A stretch of DNA of 64,000 nucleotides from Tillandsia leiboldiana (GCA_029204045.2 JAQNDB010000323.1:1-64000), one strand, 5' to 3'; numbered from the stretch's first letter, positions 38,351-50,131 are shown. Notes: a model not told the origin generated them from the letters alone. A program made the numbers and translations.

Positions 38351-40306
38351 TTAGAACTTAAGACAAGGAAAGATATCACCTTTCCGAATCCAAAATCGTC
38401 GGATTTTGGGTTGTCTTAATTCATTGTAATTGGGAGATGATAGCTTTGACTGTTGATCCACCTTAGGTCTTTGCCTCGCAGTGATCCACTTGAATGATTG
38501 ATGTTGTGGCTCGGACCTTTGGTGGGTTGAGTGAACTCCTTTGACTTGATGAGTCTTTTGATTCCTTTGAGTTCGCTCCGTAGATGAAGTTGCCGAAGAA
38601 TTCCTCTTTCTCTTTTTCGGGCACATCTTCATCAAATGTCCTTCAAGTCCACATTGGTGACAAGTTCTTTCTTTCAACTTAATTGTGGAACTTGAAGCCT
38701 TCACAGTTTGGTTCTTTTTAAATCCCAAACCAACCTTGCTTGTTTGACCTAATCCGGACATATAATCAAATTTCTTGGAACCGGTTGAAAGCCTTTGTAT
38801 GTCGGATTTAAGTTGATGAACTTGCTTGGTCAAAGCTTGATTGGTGACATGAATTTCCTCAAACTGTTTTTCTAGAAAATCAATCTTGTTAATGTGGGAA
38901 TTAACGATCGTTTCCGATTGATTTATCTTTTCTTGGAGGATTTTATTATTATCCAATAAAAGCTCTCGTTCCTCCTCGAGATCATGAAGTTTGATCTTTA
39001 AAGCATGATTCTCGTCTTGAATCTCAAGTCGTTGCTTCCTCAACTTCTTAATATGCTTGGCCATCTTCTTTGATTCCGTAAGAAGTTGTTGATATGCCTC
39101 AACGAGTTCTTCTTCGTCCGACTCCCCCTCACTTGATGACTCTCCATCGGATGTTGATGTTTCATGCAAAATCAAAGGAATAGAGTCAGTGATTAACGAT
39201 GATAAGCAAACATTAGTAGAGGGAAATTGAGAGGCATGAAAGGCAACGACTTTTTCCTCTTTACTTGAGGTCGATTCATCAGAAGTAGAATCGTCCCAAG
39301 TTTTCGCTTGCAAAGCCTTCTTTTTATATGATTTCGGAGAAGGACAATCCGTTGAAATATGGCCATAGCCTTTGCATCTATAACATCGGATTTCCCCTTC
39401 GAATTCATCTTTTTCCTTAGAAGGTTTTGCAAAGCTTTTGAGGTTAGAGGATTTAGAACCCGATGATCCTTTAGATGGTTTCGAGGATGAAGATCCATCG
39501 GTTCGATTCTTCCAAAACTTCCGACGAAATTTCTTTACGATCCGCGCCAATTGTTCTTCAAAATCGGCAAAAGAGATTTCATCGTCGGAACTTGATTCGC
39601 CATCTTCTTCCCTTGTTGATTTGAATGCAATACCTGTAAGCTTAGAAGAAGACTTGGAAGAAACTTGATTAGTAGGAAAAGTCATTTCATAAGTTTGCAA
39701 AGCACCTACTAATTCCTCTACACTCATCTCATCCGGATGACTAATGGTTTCAATGGCGGTAACCTTTGCCCTAAACCGTTCCGGAAGAGTCCGAAGTATC
39801 TTTCTTACAATTTTCGACTCCGGGATCTTTTCTCCTAAATTGGCACATGTATTGATTATATCTTGAAGTCTAGTGTAATAATCAGTAAACAATTCATGCT
39901 CATCCATATGAATAGAGTCAAATTGACTTGTAAGCATCTGGAGCTTTTGAATTTTTACTAGATTAGTACCCTCATGTGTAATTTTGAGAATATCCCAAAT
40001 CTCCTTTGCAGTTTCACACGCGGAAATTCATGTGAACTCAGTCGAGGAAAGAGAATTAAATAAAGCGTTCATACCTTTCCCATTGTAAGAAGATCTTTCG
40101 AATTCCTCTTTGGACCATCTAGAGCGAGGTTTTGGGGTAGTAGAATTTCCTACTTCCTCAACAGGATGCACCCAACCGTATTCCACGGATTGCCATACCC
40201 GCTCATCAATTGCGATGAGAAAAGCTCTCATCCGCACTTTCCAATAAGCATAATTAGTCCCATCAAAAAGATGAGGTCTATAAATATTACCACTTTCACC
40301 CGACAT
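38351..40306 (-). pseudogene. Copia-2 Gag with one in-frame stop
   Basis: 652 codons from ATG at 40306 to the stop at 38351. The N-terminus has HLFDGTNYAYWKVRMRAFL (copia Gag start), then the UBN2-type domain with GTNLVKIQKLQML and ERFRAKVTAIETI. Zinc knuckle CYRCKGYGHISTDC lies near the middle, then an acidic stretch, a long coiled coil (KKMAKHIKKLRKQRLEIQDE region) and a second knuckle CHQCGLEGHLMKMC. It ends RKGDIFPCLKF. A TGA at about 40030-40028 interrupts the frame where copia-1 has an Arg/Val stretch; CGA to TGA at a methylated CpG would explain it. The same domain order as copia-1 Gag, with moderate divergence. It could still supply Gag if the stop is recent or an error. Confidence 0.85.
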
Positions 40307-40328
40307 GATAGATAAACCTAAAACCCTC

Positions 40329-40340
40329 TCTGATACCAAT
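40329..40340 (-). promoter_or_regulatory. Primer binding site of copia-2 (iMet tRNA)
   Basis: TGGTATCAGAGAGGG on the minus strand, two bases after the 5' LTR; same as copia-1. Confidence 0.9.
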
Positions 40341-41490
40341 TGTTGGTTTTTAAGAATCCCCAAAGATCTAAATAGGTACTATCAAACAACTAGAGGGGGG
40401 GTGAATAGGTGTAATACTTATAAAACCAATCTCAGTGCAAAATAAAAACCAATGCGGAAAATAAAAATAGCACACCGAGATATACGTGGAAACTCCAATC
40501 CAGGAGAAAAACCACGGGACCAACACGCAATAACAATCCACTAAGAAAAGAAGAATAACAAAGTGATTACCGACTCCACGGACTCAACCCCTCCTTCAAC
40601 TTCTTCGGACCTTGCGCTCCACCGATTGCACGTCCACTGCACACGTTCGAATCCACGAACGCCACTCGAATCCACGAGCACACGTTTCGAATCCACGAAA
40701 CGCCTTCAACACACCGAATCCACGATGCTACGTCGAATCCACGACGCAAACTTGATAAAAGCTTCGATGGTGATCCTTTGCTTAGATTATCATTGAGGAA
40801 CCGTAGAAAAGATTAGATCAATTCGACAAAAGATAGATCTTGGAAGAACCGTCGAATTGACCTAAAAGAGGCTATAAAGAAGAACGATAAAAAACCTAGC
40901 CTCTAGGGTTGCTCTCAAGTATTTTATTAATTAATCGGTAGTTCTTGAGAAACCCTAAGTGTCTATTTATAGCTTAGAAACCATTGGAAGAAGATAAGCA
41001 TCAAAAACTGACTTAACAGATTTTTTCCCGCACGACGGTCCGGACTGGATTGGCTCGGTTCGGACTGTCGTCTTTTTTTCAGCAATTCCTGAAAAAACAA
41101 GGTTCGGGGTCCGGACTGGAATCCACGGTCCGGACTGGATTAACAGAACAGTCCTGAACAGAATTTCCAGTCCTGAACGGATTTCCTGAAAAAACAGTTT
41201 TTGACTTTTATGCAATGAAACCTTATCCAAGTGTTTCTAAACTACACAAATGTATTCGGATCACCAAAATTATTTAGTTAAACGTACCAGATCATTTCGA
41301 ATCCATTTTCCTTGAGATTGATGTAATTGATCCACAATTCTTCATCTTCAATCTTCAAGACTCAAAACACTAAGTGTCAACTTGAGATCTTGTTGAATCT
41401 TCTCTGAGTCTTCAATTGCTGATTGACAATTTGATCACTTCAAGACTCCAACTCAACTCACGAAATATGCCAACACAAAAAGCCGTAACA
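40341..41490 (-). repeat. Copia-2 5' LTR
   Basis: Nearly identical to 35477-36640; a 14-bp difference near 40806 and scattered substitutions. TATA at 40972-40963. One palindrome site mutated to GTTCGGAC at 41058. Confidence 0.93.
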
Positions 41491-43961
41491 TACAAGCAAT
41501 TGGTGGCAAACCAAGGTGGGTGGCCTTATCTCCAAGTTTTATGGACTGTAAAGTAATTCTACTGATGTAGGACTATGCATGATAGTTTATTTTCTTGTGT
41601 AGCAAGCTAGATTGTAGGAATTGTTATTCCTTTTATTATCTGAGGTTCTTGTGACCTCCTTGCTCTCTATCATCTGTTAAATTATAGTTATCTTGGAACT
41701 TAACCTAGCACCCCCGTCATATGATGCATGTGTAACCAGACCAGTAGAAAATCCTCACTTGGGCTAGGGTTATTTATGTTTAGACATCCACACTTTTCTT
41801 TCATTCCTGGACATAGTGTTATCCTCGCCCGGGCAGTGGGCCGAGAGGTCGGGACTTTCTTTTAGTGTGGGATGCATTTGCACTCGTGCTTGGGAGCAGA
41901 GTGGAGTCAGGTAGTTGTAGTGGGTCGCTTATCTGTGCCGGGAGCCGTTTGGGTAAACGGTAGTCCCGGGAGGTCTTGTATTCCTGTTGTGCTGTCGCCA
42001 CTGTGTTAGTGGCAGTTGTGTGCTTGTGTTAGCTGGACCTAGAACCCAGAACCTTTTTGACATACACATGATTTTAGTCTATCGATGTTTCCTTCCAAGC
42101 ATCGAAGGGCCGCTGAAGTCTGTTCTTGTTTGATTGGACAAAGGCATCAGCCCTTCGGGGTTTGGGTAAACACTTGTTTTTAACTTTTTTCCTAAAAAGA
42201 ACTAAAAATCACTAAAATGGATTTCTCCTCAAATTAAGATGGTTTATCAAAAAGGGAACTACTTTAGTCCTCACCCGCGTGGGTCGAGTGAAAATGGTTT
42301 TCAGTAACAAATGTCACTCTTTTTCCTATAAATTTCCCCACTCGTAGGGATTCGAGTGGTCTGGGTTCTAGGGGCCATCCCTTTGCCGGGACGGAAGCCA
42401 CGGGGGCCGAGCCTGGAACCTATTCTTGTTTGATAGGGTTGTAGGTGTTGGTCTCCCGGAACTTTCGGGCCCTAGCTGATATCTTCTGCGTGTTGTACCG
42501 AGATTGTCGTGTTCCCGAACTGTAAGGGGGCCGGGAACTTCGATAGGCGGAGCCTAGAGTCTGTTCTTGTTTGATAGAGTTCTTAGCACCGACCTATTGG
42601 GTTTTCCAAACCCTTATGGTGTCGGCCCTTCCTGAGTTATCGGTGTGGTTAGTGTTCTGTTGTGGGAGCCGTTGGGGTTGACGGTGGTCCCGGGTCGTTG
42701 AGTGTTGTCCGACCAGTATTGTTAGCCCTGAGTTGTGGGTCATTCCTGGCTGTGGAGTATCTCCAGCCAGTGTGTGTTGTGCTGCGAGCTGTTGGAGAGG
42801 CTAGTGTCTCGTGTTTCGTGTGAGCTGATCAGCTGAGTCGTTGAGAGTGCTCCGACTGTTGTGCGAGATGTTTGAGGATTGAGTCTTTCCGTTCAGTGCG
42901 TGAGCGTGGATTTTGACTATAGCCTACAGTGCCACTTTGAGCTCGGCAGAGTGCGCGGATACCTTCTTCCTCGATGGGGTCGCTCCCCTCGAGAGCCACG
43001 CCCGGGGTGGATTTGTTACTTTTGTATCGCGACTTATCGACGCCGTCCCTCTGACTGGGCCAGTTTTGGCAGTTACGGACACAGTCCCTCTGGCTGGGCC
43101 AGTTTTGGCAGCTACGGACGCCCTACGTCAGTCCGGTCCTCCGGGATGTAACGGCAGTAGGTAGGCGCAGGTTTGACTGGACCCGAGGAGGCAGTCTGTT
43201 TAGATTGGGTGACTTTACTGATTTGTTAGTAGATGCATAATATTATCATCTGTTCCACTTCTTGAGCATCTAGATAGAGGCATAGTAGCTGTAGAGTCAT
43301 CCTTTTCCAGCTCATTTCTTTCCGTATTACTTTGTTACTTTATGCCTCTAGTAGACTTAGTGGCAGACCGTTGGGCTTGTTGACGGCACCCACTGAGAAC
43401 TACTGTGGGAAATAGTTCTCACACCCGTCGTGGTGTCTTTTTCCCCAGGGACTTCTACTCCTGTTCCTGTGCTCCGGTTGCTGATCCTTCTGACCGATTT
43501 CGAGGGAGTCGCGAGCTAGTTCCCTACCCGTCGATGGAGTGTAGCGGTACCCCCTTCAGAGGAGGGCTTCAGTAGATTAGTTTACTTCTTTTTCCTCTGT
43601 TGAGAGACCTTTGTTGTGAGGTATAGAGTTGTACTTTATTTTACAGTTTGAGAGACTGATGTAGTGAGGTTATTTTTGTATTGAGGGCTTGTACACTGAT
43701 GTATTTATTGGAGATATCTCCCTTTTGAGTTTTGTATCAGAGGACTTTTCATACGATCATATCTAGGAGATAGTTATTGTATTATATTCAGTTGTACAGT
43801 GATTGGATTTCAGTTTTTCAGTAGTTTACTTTCAGCTCTGATATCTGTATTCTGTAGTTGATTCTTTTTGCAGGTTAGACGCTTCGTCTATACGGGGTTT
43901 CCGTATGGGCGGCGGATCTGTTAGCGAAGCCGGGTCGCAGTTTCGACCCCGGGGCGTGACA
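41491..43961 (+). mobile_element. Inner part of gypsy-H 5' LTR
   Basis: Continues the H LTR after copia-2. The first 140 bp match 63866-64000, the same place in the H 3' LTR. It ends CCCCGGGGCGTGACA, the typical end of the chromovirus LTRs in this window. It holds a 39-bp tandem duplication (43041-43118). No gene seen; the few open frames are short and unsupported. Confidence 0.82.
43041..43118 (+). repeat. 39-bp tandem duplication in H LTR
   Basis: Two adjacent copies sharing GGGCCAGTTTTGGCAG, 43041-43079 and 43080-43118. Confidence 0.85.
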
Positions 43962-43969
43962 GATTAGAG

Positions 43970-43982
43970 TGGTTTCGGAGCC
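43970..43982 (+). promoter_or_regulatory. Degenerate primer binding site of H
   Basis: TGGTTTCGGAGCC, 8 bases after the LTR; differs from the iMet-complementary TGGTATCAGAGC by two substitutions in the first 12 bases. Confidence 0.7.
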
Positions 43983-44140
43983 TAGGTTGTAGGTCGTGGT
44001 GGACTTAGAAACCCTAGGCTTGTGGTTGGACATTAGGATGACTACGTGAGAGTCGTGACTTATAGCGAGAGTCCTGATTGAGTTTTATACCTCTCCCAAG
44101 AGACGGGATGAGTGATTGGCATGTTTACTTTCCTAAGCGA

Positions 44141-44164
44141 TTATGTTGGCTGCAGACAACATAA
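44141..44164 (+). promoter_or_regulatory. Leader hairpin with CTGCAG loop (H copy)
   Basis: Identical in all 24 nt to the hairpins of gypsy-A and gypsy-B, about 180 nt after the LTR. The block GACTTTCGCTGGATTGGGTC follows at 44191. Confidence 0.72.
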
Positions 44165-44639
44165 TGCTATGGAATGGATGACATGTCTTAGACTTTCGCT
44201 GGATTGGGTCGTATGGTTGTTGTGTCCTGACGTTTTTTATTGTGCAGTGGACTACGATACTCCTGAGACGTCGTGTTGTGAAAAGGACACTCCCCGCACC
44301 TGATGAGTACCCGAGCAGCGGGAGGCAGAGCTATCAGAGCAGAGCGAGACCCAGGAGTTATGGACCCAGATGGCACCGATGTCGGAGGCTGTCCGATGCC
44401 AGGAGGAAGCCATGGAACGTTTGATGCGCTTGTTGGAGCAGAGAGCACAGCTAGTTGCAGTATCGCTTGAGAGTCCTCCAGCACTTTCCCTATGCAGTGG
44501 CATATTCAGTTATACTAGTGGCACCGATGGAGCGAGAAACCCCCTCCGTGTCGACGAGTAGTGCCGAGGCACCGAGGTAAGGTGGATGGCGGATAGTAGA
44601 TGAGCTTTGGGACATCGTCGGTCGATAGAGCCAGTCCCG

Positions 44640-45220
44640 ACAGTCTGATCCACCCCGATTTGTAGGATTGAGCTTGGAGCCGTGGGAGGCTGAAAACTGG
44701 ATAGAAACAATGGAGAAGCTGTTTGAGAATTTACTCATCCAGGAGAAGCATTAGGTGCACTTGGCTACGCACTTTTTGGGAAAAGGACGCCGAGATTTGG
44801 TGGCGTCGAGTTCGTCCTGTTGGACCACCGGGATCGCAATTGTTGACTTGGAACCAGTTTCGTGCTTTGCTGCTCAGGGCCTTCTTTCCTGACAGTGTAA
44901 GCAGAAACTGGAAGGGGATCGTAGACGCCTGCAGCAGGGGAGTCGACCTATTCTGGAGTATGTTCGCGAGTTTTGCGATTGTTGAGCAGTGTACCCCTTG
45001 TCGCCCAGGATGAGGCCCAGAAAGTTGAGCTAGTTGAGAGAGGACTGCATCGGAATATCTATCACTTGGTGTATTCTCGGCGAGTGCCGACGTTAGATGC
45101 AGCGATTGAGCAGGCTCGGTGGGTTGACCGAGGATCAGTGATCATGTCAGAGAGAGACGGAGCGCCAGGGACCAGCTCCGGGGAGAGGCATCTAGTGCCG
45201 CCTGAGTGTGGACAGTAGGG
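44640..45220 (+). pseudogene. Gypsy-H gag remnant (capsid part)
   Basis: Pieces of the Retrotrans_gag capsid domain: EPWEAENWIETMEKLFENLL near 44680-44740, EIWWRRVRPVGPPG near 44790-44835, WNQFRALLLRAFFPDSVS near 44855-44905, then ERGLHRNIYHLVYSRRVPTL near 45030-45090 in a different frame. Separated by stops and frameshifts. The same pieces occur in D at 12530-12850. Confidence 0.75.
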
Positions 45221-46353
45221 ACATTTTCAGGCAGCATGCCCTCGAGCAGTGCTTACGGCAGTACCGCTTGCGACGGCACCCCCGCTACCTCCTCCGATTA
45301 CCGCCAGGCAGATAGGGACACGACGTCGGGGCAGACTGAGCGACGACCATCTACATCGAGCGGATGAGTCTGTACCGCCCGGTTGGAGGGCGCTACGGTA
45401 GTGGACCAGGTTGTCGCGGGCATGATTCCTTTACAGCAGTCTGATTTGAGTGTTTTTGGCTTTCTTGTCTGGACTGGAGGTAGAGTTGTTACCACGTGCA
45501 CTAGAGGTACAGATTTCTGTTGGTGTTGTGCATGTGGGGGAGCCTTGTGGATTGTGTCCAGTACAGTTGAGACTTGGAATTATACCGATAGGTGTTACGG
45601 TTCAGTGGCAGCCCCACGACTCAGTTTGAGCACACAAGATGGACCAGTTGGTGCGGTATCGTGCAACGGCTGATTGTGGAATGAGATCTGTTACCCTTCC
45701 GCGAGTTGGACTAGAGGAGTTCATTTTCACAGATCACCGGGGTATCCTTCCTACAGCTGTGGCTTCAACGGTTTGCGGCGTGGTGCTACTTTTGGATCGT
45801 TGGTGACGATTAGGACTAGAGGTTGTGTCCTTAGGGGTCACGGTTAGATCGTAGCTTTCGTTTTGTAGCCACGGCAGGAACGACTTCAACACTTCTCTCC
45901 CTTTTTCTCGTCTGTGTGCTGAAATTTTCGAACGGGACGAAAGCTTCGAAAGACTGCTCCAGAAATGGAGACGGTGCCCGAACCTGTTCTTGTTTGATTG
46001 GGGCAAGGGAACAGGTTCTTTCGGAATTTTCGGACTTTTCGTTAATTTCAGCCGTTTTCTAAACTGAGAGTTGTGGTTGACGACTTTCCTGCTGGTGGGG
46101 CCTTTACCATTCGTGTTGTTTGTGTTGGCGTAATTCGCGTAGTTTTGGACGAGTAGAGTTGGTCATTCTTTCTTGTCCTCTGTCCTTTGGAATTTCTGGG
46201 GTTTTCCAGCTTTTGGACTCCTAGCCGTGTGGACTCGCTTCGCGGAGTGTGCGTAGCGACTGGGGAGATGGAGACGGTGTTGATGGATACTTACCTGTGG
46301 CTTTGGAACTCCCCTTTTGAGCTGTGTTAGTTTCGAGGATGAAACTTTCTTTT
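45221..46353 (+). other. Unassigned interior of H
   Basis: No frame or motif I can assign. It presumably joins the end of gag to the 3' end of a deleted pol. Near 46332 the words TTTCGAGGATGAAACTTTCTTTTAG match the stretch just before the polypurine tract in gypsy-A and gypsy-B. Confidence 0.5.
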
Positions 46354-46365
46354 AGTGGGGGAGAG
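46354..46365 (+). promoter_or_regulatory. Polypurine tract of H
   Basis: AGTGGGGGAGAG directly before the LTR start TGTGAGG; nearly the same as in gypsy-B. Confidence 0.85.
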
Positions 46366-47241
46366 TGTGAGGTCCCGGAATCCCCCGCGTAGGGTTTGTT
46401 GGTTGTTGGGCAGCTTTTAGTGGCCGTTGGGGGTGTTTGTGCGCATGTCGGGCCCGAGAAATGGATTTGAGATGCAATTAGGGATTTAGTTGCATCACTG
46501 GAGGCCTGCGTGGTGTCTCAGTGGTGCTTGCGGCAAATTTGGACACAAGTGTTGGACATTGGGCTTAAAAGGAGATTCCGTGGGAAATTGGAGGACCCGT
46601 CGAGTGTTTAGAAGTGGTTTCGCGTGACGCAGATGTCAAATTTGGACTCCGGGCGAAGTTTGGATAAAAGATTACCTCTCCGGTTGCCTTCGGGAATTTT
46701 TAGAGTTGGAATTTGGCAAATCGGACTTCAGAATTGGACCCGGCGCGAAAATTGGAACAAGTGGGCTATCCGGGGGCATTCGGCAAATTTTCGGGTGAGA
46801 ATTTGGCCAATCGGACATCGTTTTTGGATTCAGCGCGCGAAATCGTTGAGAATGGACTATTTACTTGCTTTTTTTGGAGCCCGGGTGACGCGCGCATTTT
46901 TCGAGGTGCGTGCGCGAACCCCGAGGTGGCGGCTCGGATCCCGAGGTGGCGCGCGGCTCGAGGGCACTGGCGCGCTGTGCGAGGGGGGGCGCGGCACAGG
47001 CTGGCGCGTTGGGAACCCGCGCCCGCCTGCGCGGGTCCCGCGAGGGCCGCCACGTGGCGGGCCCCCACTGGCCCTCCCCGCGGTTGCAGGGGCGCGCGCC
47101 CGTGTGGCGCGCGGGGTGTCCCGCGCCTGCGCGGGCGCTGTGTCACGCGACCGTGTGGCGCGCGGACTGCGCGCCCGCGTGGCACGCTTGGGTGCGTGCC
47201 GCGTGGCGCAAGGGGCACGCGCGTGGACCCGGCGCACGCGC
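46366..47241 (+). mobile_element. Gypsy-H 3' LTR, first part
   Basis: Begins TGTGAGGTCCCGG and matches the reverse complement of 11530-12412. 46890-47241 is extremely GC-rich. Interrupted at 47241 by gypsy-B; the last five bases, CGCGC, are its target duplication. Confidence 0.85.
47237..47241. repeat. Target-site duplication of gypsy-B, left (cgcgc)
   Basis: Matches 63006-63010. The uninterrupted sequence is on the minus strand near 11540. Confidence 0.8.
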
Positions 47242-47914
47242 TGTCACGCCCCGGAACCCGGGCTCGCCAACAGATCCGCCGTGCACATGGGATTTCCCGA
47301 GTACACGAAGCGCTGGTAACCTGCTCCGATATAATATAAACAATAAAAGAGCATAATACAGAGCTGAAGTGGAAGAACCACATAGTATCTCAGACTGGAA
47401 CTACTAATAAAGCTGTAATAAGTACAATAATCTCCCAGCTCACCAAAATAGTACATCCAGCTGGCGAAAGCCAGACCTAGAATAAAAGAAGAATACCACA
47501 GTCTGAGTAAAGGGTGCAGCATCTATCTAACATCTCTCAGTCTCCCAGGAGATCTATCTATTCAGCGATCCCCTTACCTCGATCAGCTGCCGATGGCCTA
47601 GCAGCTCCCGCAGACGACTCTGCAAAAATAAAGGAGAAGAAAGAAACAGAAAAGAATAATGGGGGTGAGAACTACCAGATAAACTAGTAGCCTCCCCTAG
47701 TGGGCAAAAACCTCAACTCTGACGCACCCACTAGGACTACTAGAGGCCAGAAAGGAATAAGTGGTAAAGCTGTAAACAGAACTGCTGAATAAAGGGAAAC
47801 CACCACTAGTATGCCTCTAAATGTCATGTAGCATGAAATGACTGTATGCAACAATACCAAACATGCCTGCCTGAAATAACTCAGTCTTGTGTCACTGGTA
47901 CTGCCTGCTGTGCC

Positions 47915-48115
47915 TTGCCAAATCGGGTATGCTGGCCAATGCATAACACCGATGGGGATAGTGTTTGCCAAATCGGGTATGCTGGCCAACGCATGACACC
48001 GATAGGGAATAGTGTTTGCCAAATTGGGTATGCTGGTCAACGCATAACACCGATAGGGAATAGTGTTTGCCAAATTGGGTATGCTGGTCAACGCATAACA
48101 CCGATAGGGGATAGG
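47915..48115. repeat. 51-bp tandem repeat, four copies, in gypsy-B LTR
   Basis: Units starting TGCCAAATCGGGTATGCTGG and ending GATAGTGTT. Also present at about 55702-55890 and 60495-60695 in the other LTR copies. Confidence 0.88.
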
Positions 48116-48850
48116 AGTCTCAAGGACTCAAAGTCTGTCTGTAACACACTCCGGAGTGGCACTCGAGGGGAGCGACCCACACGAGTAAATATCTCAGTAA
48201 TAAGTATCAGAAGTGCCATAAAACAGCAGGACTGGATCATGACTATGATCAAAGTGGGAAAAACTATCCACTAAAGAAAACCCCGATCTGATGCCATAGT
48301 ACTTAACAAGTGGGAAAACCACCCACTAGGATAACCCGATCCTCAGCTGGTGCAAACTAGACCAGACTCATCCCTAATCTGATGCAAGGATAAATATCTG
48401 ATCGACCGCCTACTGTCCGCGGTCACCGCAACACCCCACAAGTTTATAATCTAACATAACCTTGGCTATACTATTCCAAACCCCTGCTCATACTCGAGCG
48501 ACAAGCAACTGAAAGCAAAAGAGAGTAATAAAACATGTCAAGTCTTAATATGATAGTGTAGCAATAAATAGTGGCCCTACCTGATGTCCGGGCATGCATG
48601 CAACTGTCTTTATTTTAAAAGTTGTAAAATAGTGTCAAAGATTTAAAAAGATTGATTTACTGAATAAAAGTCATTTGCATGCGAGATTATAGCCTTTGTC
48701 TCAATCACAGTGTCCCAATATAAGTCATCATATCATCTGTGGGGTTATATTAATTTTTAGGAGAGTTCGTCCCAGCGGTTCTCATCAATTGTCCTGTTAG
48801 TAGTCCTGTTAGTAGTCCTGTTAGTAGTCCCAATAGTACTCATCAATTTA

Positions 48851-48955
48851 GTTTGTCCCAATTTTTCTCATCAATTGTCATATTAGTTTGTCCCAATTGT
48901 TCTCATCAATTGTCATATTAGTTTGTCCCAATTGTTCTCATCAATTGTCATATTA
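48851..48955. repeat. 35-bp tandem repeat, three copies, in gypsy-B LTR
   Basis: Units begin GTTTGTCCCAAT and end CATATTA at 48851, 48886 and 48921. Just before it, about 48796-48830, is a 12-bp repeat GTCCTGTTAGTA in three copies. Confidence 0.9.
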
Positions 48956-50131
48956 AATTTTAGGGGAGTTCCAGTAATCCCAGTGAGCTTGTCAAAAATG
49001 AGGTAAGCAACAACCGCCCACCTCGAACAGCTCAAATCACACCCAGATAGTCTCCTGGCTGTCCACAGTCCCCTAGAACTGCTGTCTGCCGAGAACGGTG
49101 CCCTACAGCAACACACATTGCACAGGGTGTAACTATATTATTCATAAAAATACAGCTTTTGCTATTTTTCAAATAGCACGAAAAGAGAGGAGTTTTCCAC
49201 CTCTGTATAGTGCTCAGAAAAATCCAGAAAAATTACGGTTGCGTTCCTCGCGAAGAGTAGATCAAAATCGACTCTTTGAACGCCACGATCTGATGCTCCT
49301 ACGCCAAGATAAAAATCGGAGAAGTTGACACTGTCCAGAAATTTCCACAGCAAAAAGGGGGGTCAAAGAGACCTCGGGAAACGTGCCAAAAGTACGAAAT
49401 GGAGCAAAGTGATCAACACGGAAATCGAAGCCTTACCTCTTAGGAACGCGCTGTCGCAAAAATCGTCCAAAAATTCCTCCTGGTTAGCCCACAGGGAATT
49501 TTCGACGGAACTGCGACGGGAAATGGGCCGACAAAGAAAACCGTCGCAGTGCGCCGCGTCGCAGATAACTCACTAACTGTAACTCCAAAAATTCTGAGAT
49601 TTGGAGGAGAGAGAGAAGAGAGAGAGAGGAAGAAATTTCGTAGAGGGCACTTTCTCTGGTTCTCTCTCTAAGGGCTCGAAAACCGAGGTGCAAAGAGAGG
49701 GGGGTGGGGGGCCCTATTTATAATGGGCTGAGGCTCCACACAGGATCGGATCCGAACAGGAAACACCGAAACGGGCCAACCAAAACGTGCCACGTGTCCA
49801 CAAAACAGGGAACAGCCTGTGCAAGGGCCACTCAGAGGACGCCACGTGTCCACGTGGAGCACGGGCCCGGTCCCCGCGCCGGGTCTTCCGGAAGATGTCG
49901 GCCAATCCGGGTGTGCCACGTGTCACCCTCCCACGCGCTTCTAGAAGCCGGCGAACCAATGGGGAAGCGCCACGTGGAAAGGGGGTATTCGGTGCTCCCG
50001 GTGCACGCCAGGCCCATGGACCGCGCACCAGGGCCGCGCGCCTCCGCGCTCTGCCGCTGTGCCGCCGCTGCGCCGCTGCCCGCCGCCGTGCGCCGCCGCC
50101 CGCCGCCGCTCGCCGCTCGCCGCCGGCGGCC

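Larger units (their letters stand above)
35477..41490 (-). mobile_element. Copia-2: gag-only, non-autonomous Sirevirus-type element
   Basis: 6.0 kb on the minus strand. LTRs 35477-36640 (1164 bp) and 40341-41490 (1150 bp), TG...CA ends, perfect 5-bp target duplication TACAA (35472-35476, 41491-41495), iMet primer site and polypurine tract. The only coding region is gag (38351-40306). Protease, integrase, reverse transcriptase and RNase H are absent: Gag ends just before where the protease motif stands in copia-1, followed by 1.7 kb of non-coding DNA. It must have been moved by enzymes made elsewhere. Inserted in the H 5' LTR; the empty site is near 63868-63875. Confidence 0.92.
43962..46365 (+). 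mobile_element. Gypsy-H interior, short and degenerate
   Basis: 2.4 kb between the H LTRs, against about 5.2 kb in gypsy-A. It has a mutated primer site, a conserved leader hairpin, gag remnants and a polypurine tract, but no recognisable reverse transcriptase or integrase. H is thus a deleted, non-autonomous chromovirus with unusually long LTRs (about 4.2 kb when the insertions are removed). Confidence 0.8.

Noticed and set aside
41491..43961. Host gene or promoter in the stretch after copia-2
   Set aside because: It ends in the conserved chromovirus LTR terminus followed by a primer-site remnant, and its start matches the H 3' LTR; it is LTR.
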